From assembly GCF_010093815.1 (NCBI RefSeq), contig NW_022985557.1, positions 1,521,348 to 1,577,359 on the forward strand: a stretch of 56,012 nucleotides of DNA, in the 5' to 3' direction. The translations under genes were made by a program, and so were the position numbers. Within the stretch, counting starts at the first letter, position 1. Each line of letters begins with the position of its first letter. Source of the DNA: Pseudovirgaria hyperparasitica. Its lineage: Eukaryota > Ascomycota > Dothideomycetes > Acrospermales > Acrospermaceae. This document shows, piece after piece, positions 47,750-56,012 of this stretch. The notes under the pieces were generated by a model. That model was not told the origin of the DNA. It did not search any database and saw nothing but the letters and a program-made list of their open reading frames with translations.

Positions 47750-50710
47750 TATCCTTAGTTAAGGTCGTAGCCTTTCGGGAATAGCTAACGCTAACTTATA
47801 AGGCTGAATTAGAATGATTTATTAATAGCCTAGGATTTCTTAAGGCATTTATCCTAGGACGGTCTAACCTCTATAATTTACTTAAGACCGCTATTTAACG
47901 GACCGCGACCGCTAACGCTAGCGGTAGCCATGTTTAGAAAACTTACTATACAACGACATTTACATGGTCCCCTAAACATTAGAAAGCGTTCGAGTTTATA
48001 AAGTCCTAAGTAGCTAATAACATTACGTCGTCTAGTGACCCCGAGAGATAGTACTACTTAGCTACTAATGCTTCTCTTACTAGTGCTAGGGGTGTCCTAT
48101 TCTAACTCTATGGCGTCCCTAATAGTAAGTTAGCGAAAATAGATAGTAGCGATAACTTAGAGATTATTATATTCCTTTTATATAAATTTAAACCTTAGGA
48201 GACTTAATACTATACCACGGAGCGCGAAGCGCTAGCCCTTCTTAAGTCTCTTAATAAGACGTACTAGCTTATCTAGGGAAGCCCTTATAAGGTTAAAGTT
48301 TATACCGACCATGTTACCCTAGTTATGATTATAACTAATGATAACGCTTACGGCCGTCTATTACGTTAGTAACTACGGTTTATAGAATACAACCTTAACG
48401 TAAAACACGTCCCTAGTAAGAATTTAGTAATAGCGGACGGTCTTTCCCGGTTATTATAATCTCGTATATATGTAATTAGAAATAGTCTAGAAGTTAAGGA
48501 CCTTATCGCGTTTAATGTCTATGCATGCCCTACCTCTAGCTATACGGTTAGCGACGTAGACCCCGATTCTAAGACTTATATCTCTATTAAGGACGAAGAC
48601 CGATAGGGGAAATAGTTATACTCCGATTAGTATCGAGACGCGTTACTACTTAAACTTACAGGCATTATTTCTAACGAGAAATTATAGTCACGACCGCGAC
48701 TCCGGATAATACGATAGTAGGTAAAGTCTCTTCTAATAGTTGGTACCTTACCGCTAGTACTCGCTATACTAACCTATAAGGATAAACGAGTTAAATATAT
48801 AGTCGAGCACGAAGTCCGTTAGGCGATTAGGGCATGTTATAATATTAGCGGGTACTTCGCCTCTAAGATTACTAAGGCGAAGGTCCGTCGGCGTTTCTAT
48901 TGGTCTACTATTATACGAGATATTATTATCTTCTATTAAGAGTACCTATACTACTAATTCCTTAGGCCTCTCTGGCCGAGTAGAAGTATCTTACTAATTC
49001 TCTAGATATAGCCCCTCGACTTAATTAGCATGGACTATATTAGGCCTATTACTCTAGCTAGTCCGGCTAGCGAAAAATATATCTAGATTAGTATCGACTA
49101 CATAACGAGGTTTCTATTTACCTAGGCTAGGGTAATAGCCACCTTATAAGACACCGTCGAATGCATAGTAACTAGTATTATGAACATTTTCGGGTTCCCT
49201 CGCGTAGTATATATAGATAATAGAAGTTATTTTATAGAGGGTAGCTTTCTAAAGATACTCGCGTAGAATAATATAAAGTACTTTAACGCTCTAACTAGCC
49301 ACCCCTAGTCCGTCGGGCTTTCTGAGTAGTATATCTAACTTCTTCTATAAGTACTTCGAAGTATACTTTAGATAGGGCTATAAGCGATCTAGAATTAGCC
49401 GGACTACATTCTAAGAGTAGTACTAGAAATTAATAATCGGCTAATTAAGGTCGAGGGTTTTTCCCTCTTTTAACTTTTACTTGGAGGGTATACCTATCTT
49501 AGGTAATAATTATCTATTATTAACGATATTCGCTTAGCCGCGCTATAGAAAGAGCTTAGGGCTAAGATAATAGTCCCTATACAAAGTACTATCTCTTCTA
49601 ATAAGTACTCCGATTATCTCGCTAGAATTAATAAAGCCTATACCTACGGACTCTAAAAGCGTCTAATATAGTAGAAGCGTCTTACCGAACGGAGTAGGGT
49701 ATACTTCCTAGAGCCTACGGTTGGTAGCCTAGTACTCTTATACCGCCTCCGATAAGATAAGGAGAAGAGATATAAGTTTAAGCCTCGTTAGGAGGGTCCT
49801 TATAAGGTTATAAAGATTTCCTTAAATGGGTAGAGTATATAGCTCCGCGTAATCTACTTAGGAAAGGATGTCGGGAAGTACTCTATAAACGATGTTAAGC
49901 CGTTTATAGTTCTAGTAGACGAAGATAATAATTCCGGTTAGTAAACGATCGCGGAGACTAACGATCTTATCTAGCGCAATCTCTATAGATTTTTATCGTG
50001 ACTACGCGCTATGAAGAAGATTCGGATAGAAGAGAATATCCTCTAAACTAGAGACGGCTATGAACCCCTACCGGAGAACCCTAAGAGTAAGCTCCTACGC
50101 GAACTCCGGAATAGATACCCTTATACTAAGTACGATACGTCCCGAGCTTCTATATACGGGTTCGTAGAAGAAACCGCGTATTAGGGACTTAAGGCCGTTA
50201 ATCTCGCCAAGCTAATAATATCGCCCGACTTATAATAACCCCATCACCTTATGAAATACTAGAGTATGATTAAAAATAGTTATACCTTATAGATAATTAT
50301 TACTACCGTGCTAAGGGTTAGCGGTTTCTCTATCGAAGCCTAAATAGAATTTTAAAACTATTACGTTTATAGAATATAATTACCGCGTTAAGATACGTCT
50401 CTACATTTAGAAGTACGGCTAGTAATAGTATATCTTTCCTAAGCGAGGCCCCTATTCTACGGTTGGTAGCATTTATCTTTAGAGTTACTAGCTTAAGATT
50501 ATTACCAGCGAACGGTCACGCCGTTACGGTATATATTAAGCAAGGGATAAAGATAGTTACTACCCCTGAGTTCACGAGATAGATAAAGTACCACACGCTT
50601 ACCTTTAACATCTTACCTTTACCTTCGTTTACCTATCTTTTTAGACGTTCTATTCCCTCTATACCGTTTCGTTATATCTCCTCTTTAACTAAATCATTTC
50701 TATAGCTACT

Positions 50711-52582
50711 ATGAGTTCTCTAGAGAGAGTAGATACCCTAGTCGACGCGAACGAAGATGAATTTTTAGATAGTAGACATAGTTTACTAATTATCTATAAC
50801 TTCGAAGCTAAGGACGATAATAAGGAGCCCCCAATAGCTAATCCACGTAACTACGTAGTAATTAGCTAAATCGAAATGTATAAGAACGAAGACTAGTACG
50901 TTAAAGAGAGTAAGCTTTATACTTAGCTTCTCTAAAGCTCCTTATTCCTTTAACGTAACCGATGCTAGTTGAAATACTTTACGCTTAAACTTAACGCGAA
51001 CATTTATAAGCGGAAGTAGAACGAATAGTCTAATACTAGCTACGAGGAGCTTAAAGATAAAATCGTCTAAATAATTACTAGTATCGCCCTCGTACTACGC
51101 ACTTATATAGGCTCCTAAGACTAGATTACTAAGTATATTTAGTGCGGTCGTGCCGCGGAGGTGCTATTAAGTAAACTTATTCTAGCTAGAGAGTAATACT
51201 AGCATCTAATACTAGAAGACCTCGCGGAGGATTCTAAGGAAATCGCCCGCGATAACTATACGCTATCACACGGTAATAGCACGAAAGAAATCGAGGAGAC
51301 TTTATCTAGCCATAAGGTAATGAAAGCGCTAGGGAACCGAGAACCGAACGAGCTTAGTAAAACAAGTAGCGCGATAACGGTTGCACTAGTACCAACCGTT
51401 ATAGAAAATATAAACATGGTCGATAATAGCGAAGACGAGGGTAGCGACAACGAAACTTCGGACCTTAGCATGGTTTTCGGTAGTAAGTATACCCTAGTAG
51501 ACCGTATAGCTATCCTTAAGCTACTCTACGGCTCTCTAAAACCTACGCTCTAGAAGAATAAGGAGCCTTACTTTAAGCACTAAGGGCGACTCTATACAAA
51601 GTACTACCGGGCGCTATTTACTAGAGATAAGAAGGGAAAAAACATATTTATAAAGAAGTACTAGACTAGTTACATAGGTATGGATATTAATAAGAGGGAG
51701 GTAGCCCTACGCCACGAGACTACTTTTAATATCTAAGGTAAAGTCCGTAAACGTTAATAGAAGGTATGGCGTTAAGGGCACATTCTAGACGATAAAAATA
51801 AAGGTAAGTTCGCTCTAATTTCGAGTCTTACACGCTATAAGCTCTCCTAAATAGGGGCTAAGAGGATACTTAATTAGGCGGTACGAAGCTAGGTATTTAA
51901 CGCGGCTAAGGAAAAATTCCGTGCTAGAGACGAAGTAAAGTCTCTATAGAATAGCTAGATTTAGTACTTAAAGGAGAAGAATAATCTTAACGATCTTAAG
52001 CGCTAGCTACGTAAAGATTTCCTTCGATAGTAGGGGGAAGATAAGAAACGCCTCCTTAAAAAGAAAGCGGCCCTAAATAAAGCTCGAGATAAGTTCATCT
52101 AAAGGCTTAACAAAGCTAAGGGTAAGATACTCTAATTAGAAGAAGAACGTAATAACACGCGGAGGAATGTCTAAACCCTTTAATCTATCCTTGGCACGCT
52201 CTTAACGGGAAGTTTAGACGCTATTCTTACTAAGTATAAAACTATAAACCGTAGTAAGGGACCTAGTTATGAAATAGTAGTAGGTGGAGCTATGGTTAGT
52301 AATATGTCTACCTAGCCGTAAAAAACGATGATTGAAGAGAACATACTCTTAGGTCTTGTAATGTAGGTAACCGAGCCATTGAGGATGGCATTTTCGAGCA
52401 CCTTTACTAGCCCTTACCACGCCTTACCGCGGAATGTTTCCCCCATGATAGTTTAGAACCTAATGTTTTTTACTAAAGACAACCTATATACGGAGGTTGT
52501 AATAGTAATATAATAAGACCCGGCAAATGAGAAATATAATATCTCTATAGTTGGCGAAGAACGGGGGATTGAAATCGGATAA
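50711..52582 (+). pseudogene. ORF3 of Ty3-A: extra coiled-coil protein after pol, RIP-damaged
   Basis: One frame from ATG 50711 to TAA 52580-52582 (about 623 residues), different from the gag-pol frame and broken only by TAG/TAA. It begins M-S-S-L-E-R-V-D. A stretch of 77 codons (51320-51553) is still open. A region with Y-T-L-V-D-R-I-A-I-L-K-L-L-Y precedes a highly charged, probably coiled-coil segment (about residues 400-490, rich in Lys, Arg, Glu and Leu). The last part (52340-52500) keeps CpA and is less mutated. There is no clear signal peptide or membrane segment, so an envelope protein is unlikely despite the position. I do not recognise the family. Confidence 0.6.
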
Positions 52583-52866
52583 GTAGCTTAGAGAAGAAAA
52601 TGATAACTATAGCGTAAGAGAGTTACAATTAAACCGACTCTAGCTTTAACCGTATCGCGGAGGATTAGGTCTATAGTTAGTACTATATATTAGAATAAAT
52701 ACTACTTTTAGTAGGGTAAATCTAAGGATAAAATAGAGGGGGGGGAGAAGAGAAGTTAGAAAACTCTAGGAACTTAGGACTTAGGCGTTTAACTTTTAAG
52801 GAAACATAGGGTTACATATATAAGAAGTTTAAGAGACATCTAATAACATATAGAGAGAGAGAAGGA

Positions 52867-52974
52867 TATTACTCTAAGGGATTAGTACCTTAGTACTAAC
52901 TTAGTAGATACCTTATGTACTCTAGCCTCTTCCTATAGATATCTACTAATATAATAAGAGATATAAACCCTATA
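52867..52974 (+). repeat. 3' LTR of Ty3-A (108 bp)
   Basis: Full-length partner of 35572-35679. At all 13 differing positions this copy carries the T or A. A purine tract (52852-52866) directly precedes it. Confidence 0.9.
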
Positions 52975-53027
52975 GCACTTGGAAGCTAGAGGAGCTAAGG
53001 TACATTAGAGAGAATAATAAAGAATAA
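52975..53027 (+). pseudogene. Stranded 3' end of the GT32 glycosyltransferase gene
   Basis: After the second GCAC, the sequence continues the glycosyltransferase frame: joined at the duplication it reads G-T and then WKLEELRYIRENNKE and a TAA at 53025-53027. H-H-F-x-G-[ST]-W-K is the usual C-terminal block of OCH1-type enzymes, so this is the native end, cut off by the insertion. It is too far away to be part of the present protein. Confidence 0.85.
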
Positions 53028-53472
53028 ACTCTAAGAGATGTCTATCTCTTATATCGGTCTCTTCTAAGATAATATTATATTAGCATTTTAGAAGAGCTTT
53101 AGAATTGAATTATAATTTTAGTTATTATAAATTACCTAGTCTATAAGAAGGTATATAGAGCGTAGATATATAAATTTATACTTTTTTTTAAATATATAAT
53201 TATTAGTATAGATAAATATCAAGAGTTATACTTAAATCAAATGGTTTATTAGTAGGTTAGCTAATTAGTAAGTATATTAACTTATTAATAAACTAACATA
53301 GAGCCGAACCTCTTCGGTTGAAATCCCTAATCTGGTCGGCACAGCTAGCAGCAAGGATTTAGCGTCTAAGCTTGGGTCGCGACTTACCAAAGTCGTGCAA
53401 CAAATGCTTCCGAACCACATTTCTAGCTTCAGACAATCTATCTTCGAGTCATTCAATACTTGCTCAACCTGA
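53028..53472. other. Decayed AT-rich sequence, then downstream region of the kinase gene
   Basis: Positions 53028-53300 look RIP-damaged (former downstream flank of the glycosyltransferase gene). From about 53310 the composition becomes normal again; this part is the likely 3' flank or UTR of the kinase gene on the minus strand. Confidence 0.5.
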
Positions 53473-54887
53473 TTACAAGTTCCCTCTTATCCAAGGATGC
53501 CCAAGCAACTCCTTCGCGGTCCACCGATCCTCAGGCCTCCACTGCAACATGCACCTCACAAACTGCAAGAATTCTTCCTTTTTTTCTCCGTCCAGATTTT
53601 CTTCCGAGCTCTCCAACGTCAAGCCTTGCGGTATACATGTATCGGCTAACCAATTTCCTAATAGAACTTCGGTTAGCTTAAGGCGGTACGTTGGGCGTAC
53701 AGTCTCACCTTCACCATCGAAAAATTCTTTACTCCGCGCTCCTCTCTCTAGCATATCCGTCGGCGGCGGACCGAGCATCGCGACTAGTTCCGCGAGATGA
53801 GCCCTGGTCATGTATCGGTTTTCAGCTGGATCGATGCCGTAGAAGAGATGTTTACTCTCGTAGAGGTCCCAAATCTGTGCACTTAGGTCAATGTCTGGTT
53901 TCGCCTCAGGCTTGAGACGGTACGCACCATCGCTCCAACGTTCCAGATATCAGCTGGATAACCCCATTCAGTCTTCAGCATGACCTCTGGGCATCGGTAG
54001 ACATCTGGTTGCGCGTGATGGATCTGAGGTTTGTCGCCACGAACTGCAGAGCCGAAGTCTCCAAGGACAACACGGCCATACTCTTTCGGCAACCCGAACT
54101 GGCGTGTCGCGTAGATTGGCTTGCCGTCCACGACTTTTCGAGGCGAGGGAGATGTCATTTCGGCGTCAACAAAGGCTTTCAAGATGCCCTGGTCCTCAAT
54201 TTCTATGAGGATGTTGTCGGCTTTTATGTCTACATTTTTGTCAACAGAGTTGCGGGAAGACATGTGTTGAACCGTACCTGTATGTATGATCTTGGCTTCT
54301 GTATGAAGGTAATCGAGTGCGAGGAACACTTGCGACAAACCAGCTTTTAGCAGCTCGTCCGTGAAGCGGTGCGCAGGGTTTCTGTTCAAGAGATCCTTGA
54401 AACTATCCCACATTGGTGTCTGGACAAGACATCGATGATCGCCACCTTGTCGGGGAATAGTAAACAAGTCAAGAGCTGTCCGGACGTGATTGTACCCTGG
54501 ATGCGAAGCATTGCCTTGGCTTAAGATACTGTACATGCTGTACTCATCTTCATCCATTCCCTCTCTTATGAAAACTTTCAAGGTCGTGTAAGCATGGTGA
54601 CTGGTGTACTGTTAGTATAGATAGCATAATTGCCGAATGGTAACTTGCTTCAGATCACGGGCCAGCCAAACAGTTGACGTAACACCAAAACCAAGTTTGC
54701 CTACTACTTGGTACTTCGACGCAAAGACATCTCCTATGTTGACCGGATAGTAGACACCCCTGTGGAACTCCTCAAGCTGTTCTTCTTCAAACAATACTGC
54801 GTCGCTAACGACTTCAAAACCGGATGTCGGAAAGTTGAGTTTGGGCCATGGTTGTCTTCGAAAGAGTGACTTCGCGAGTTTGAACAT
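53473..54887 (-). CDS. SRPK-like serine/threonine protein kinase, four exons
   Basis: Exons on the minus strand: 54649-54887, 54278-54600, 53928-54229 and 53473-53874; 1,266 nt, 421 residues. Features: glycine loop K-L-G-F-G-V-T-S-T-V-W-L-A-R-D-L (64-79), ATP lysine K88 in T-T-L-K-V-F, probable helix-C Glu 99, catalytic H-T-D-I-K-A-D-N (186-193, D188), D-F-G (245-247), C-P-E-V (267-270), D-I-W-N-V-G-A-M (281-288) and a C-terminal D-R-W-T-A-K-E-L-L-G-H-P-W. H-T-D-I-K and the Y-Y-P-V-N-I-G-D-V-F start of the domain are typical of SR-protein kinases, which phosphorylate splicing factors; fungal genomes often hold many short members of this family. All catalytic residues are present and there are no RIP stops, so it may be active. 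The exon 1-2 junction needs a GC-AG intron. The long spacer insert of classical SRPKs is absent. The substrate is unknown. Confidence 0.85.
53875..53927 (-). other. Kinase intron 3
   Basis: 53 bp, GTGCGT to CACAG, phase 0 between G-A-M and I-W-D-L-Y-E. Confidence 0.8.
54230..54277 (-). other. Kinase intron 2
   Basis: 48 bp, GTACGG to ATGTAG. It splits the catalytic Asp codon of H-T-D-I-K. Confidence 0.85.
54601..54648 (-). other. Kinase intron 1, GC-AG type
   Basis: 48 bp, start GCAAGT, perfect branch site TACTAAC, end ACCAG. Only this choice keeps the frame into H-H-A-Y-T-T-L-K-V-F; the nearby GT would require a 36-bp intron with the branch site next to the acceptor. Confidence 0.7.
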
Positions 54888-54949
54888 AGGGAAACGTGTA
54901 AAGAGCGTATCGTAATATAAAGTACTAGGGCGGAAGGCTGCAATCAGCC

Positions 54950-55040
54950 TTAAGTTTAAGGCTACTTTCCTAAAATTATATAGAGTAGAGTATTATAGAG
55001 TAGAGTATTATAGAGATAGAGAAAGTTATATAATATATCT

Positions 55041-55071
<31 letters not shown>

Positions 55072-56012
55072 ATAACTAGATAGAGTAGTTTACTCTATAG
55101 ATATATACCTTCTCTAGTCTAAGCTATTATTATTATAGAAGGTAATAAGAAGATAGATAATAGTAAGAACTATAGACTAAAGATTCTATATATATAGCCG
55201 TAGATTCTATAAAGTAGCTAGTAATTAATATATACTTAACTAAGATATAATAACTCTATTCTTAATATATTAGTAGCTAAAAGTATACTACTAGCTAGTT
55301 ATTTTTAAAAGAAAGATAGTACTAGTTAAATATAAGATACTAATATCTAAATATACTAGTTCTCTAGAACTAAATTAAAAGATATTAATACTCTAACTTA
55401 GTAAATAAAAGATACTTCTATAAAATTTAGTAAAAGAAGTTTATAAATATAGTAAGATAATTAGTAAGGATAAAAGAATACTAGGTACTAGATAACATTT
55501 ATTAATATTAATATTATTAAGACTTATAAAAGTATTAAATTATAAAAGAAAGTTCTAAGAAAGAAGCTAAGGAAATAGTAAATAAAGGATTTACTACTAG
55601 AGGAAAATAAATAGTAAATAAAGAATTTACTACTAGAGAGAAATAGAAATAAGTATCTATAGAAAGGCCTTATCTTATTCTAACTATACTAAATTTATAA
55701 GACTTATTCTAGAGAATTATATAAATATAGTATAAGTACTAGTATTTCTAAATAAGTTATATATTAAAAGAATTAAGCTCTCTATAATTCTCTAGTTTCT
55801 ATTAAGTAAGAAATATAATACTATACTACGACTAGTTATACTTAGTACTAGCTAAACTCTACTTTATAGAAATAGTATATAAAGTCTTAGTTTCTATAAG
55901 CTACTAAGGTTAGAGTGTAAACTTAACCTCTACTATATCTAATAAGTTTATATAAGGTATTTCCTTATTAGGAATAGCTTAATATTAGTAATCGATATTA
56001 CTAATATTATCT
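54950..56012. mobile_element. RIP-damaged sequence with a LINE 3'-tail fragment
   Basis: 55036-55140 matches the 3' end of LINE-A in the same orientation (AAT repeats, then TATAACTAGATAGAGTAGT and CTTCTCTAGTCTAAGC). It diverges afterwards, so only about 100 bp of that LINE family is identifiable. The remainder is extremely AT-rich with no identified gene. A 35-bp unit containing AGTAAATAAAG and TTTACTACTAGAG is duplicated at about 55575-55640. Confidence 0.6.

Larger units (their letters stand above)
36085..50236 (+). pseudogene. gag-pol of Ty3-A, single frame, RIP-inactivated and interrupted
   Basis: One frame starts at ATG 36085 and holds all parts. A capsid-like gag has I-P-T-F-S-G-S-R-L-N-N (36650-36685). 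The CCHC knuckle at 37522-37563 has its second Cys and its His changed to Tyr. The protease site L-F-N-G-G-A-R-T-N (38338-38364) has Asn for the catalytic Asp and an unusual Gly in place of Ser/Thr. Reverse transcriptase has A-D-V-L-N-G-F (39952) and the catalytic box F-N-D-N-D-G (40183-40200). RNase H (47750-48450) follows the nested insertion. Integrase has I-S-M-D-Y-I (about 49027-49044) and F-G-F-P-R-V-V-Y-I-D-N, then a GPY/F module (R-(W)-E-G-P-Y, about 49788). The nested insertion plus its duplication is 7,392 bp, divisible by three, so the frame is the same on both sides. Tandem TAA codons near 50231 may be the end, but the frame can be followed with TAG/TAA changes to about 50550. Confidence 0.85.
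35572..52974 (+). mobile_element. Ty3-A: outer Ty3 retrotransposon with fused gag-pol and an extra ORF, split by a nested chromovirus
   Basis: Bounded by 108-bp LTRs and a GCAC duplication. Total 17,403 bp; about 10.0 kb after removing the nested element. A possible primer binding site, TGGTGCATCGACTGGG, starts one base after the 5' LTR (35681). A purine tract (52852-52866) abuts the 3' LTR. gag and pol share one frame, and an additional frame (ORF3) lies between pol and the 3' LTR. The insertion is in the last exon of the GT32 gene. Damaged by RIP throughout, so not autonomous. Confidence 0.9.

Noticed and set aside
50711-52582. ORF3 as an envelope gene
   Set aside because: No signal peptide, membrane anchor or Cys-rich ectodomain is visible; the protein is charged and helical.
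53310-53345. tRNA-like sequence (CTTCGGTTGAAATCC)
   Set aside because: No acceptor stem, anticodon arm or D arm could be built around it.

Overview
The window looks like part of an AT-rich, transposon-filled compartment of a filamentous ascomycete (Pezizomycotina) genome. The evidence is a repeat-induced point mutation (RIP) signature over most of the sequence: CpA/TpG is nearly absent, TpA is inflated, and decayed reading frames are broken almost only by TAG/TAA codons where Trp or Gln is expected. Two short stretches escape this: a GT32 (OCH1-like) glycosyltransferase gene at 34.4-35.6 kb (+) and a four-exon SRPK-like protein kinase gene at 53.5-54.9 kb (-), with introns of about 50 bp. No tRNA, rRNA or CRISPR was recognised.

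Layout. 1-26.6 kb: RIP-damaged genes, mostly on the + strand: a Plavaka-type transposase (2686-6012), unidentified frames (12.5-14.9 kb), a large UPF1-like SF1 helicase frame (about 14.95-19.68 kb) with an N-terminal hexapeptide repeat, an unidentified repeat-bearing frame (20.7-21.5 kb) and an SNF2-type helicase frame with three 78-residue repeats and an intron (about 22.1-26.15 kb). CCGGTATAT-like motifs recur between these frames and form a 141-bp tandem repeat after the last. This may be one very large mobile element carrying two kinds of helicase. It is interrupted by a 5.3-kb LINE (7174-12477, -) with a 19-bp target duplication. 26.6-34.4 kb: minisatellite, a 3'-truncated Ty3 element (-), then LINE fragments, all much more strongly mutated, with CpG lost too.

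34.4-53.0 kb: the glycosyltransferase gene is cut near its 3' end by a retrotransposon nest. The outer element is a Ty3 retrotransposon (35572-52974, +) of about 10.0 kb once the nested element is removed, with 108-bp LTRs, a 4-bp target duplication, one fused gag-pol frame and an extra downstream frame (ORF3). It is split inside pol, in the reverse transcriptase/RNase H region, by a complete 7387-bp chromovirus (40358-47744, -) with 228-bp LTRs and target duplication TAGAC. Between its chromodomain and 3' LTR the chromovirus carries a spliced antisense frame. The last codons of the glycosyltransferase gene lie 17.4 kb away, directly after the outer 3' LTR, and the first LTR now supplies the stop codon.

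53.0-56.0 kb: decayed AT-rich sequence, the intact kinase gene, then more RIP-damaged sequence with a LINE tail. The two host genes are islands in a silenced repeat region; nothing suggests that they act together.
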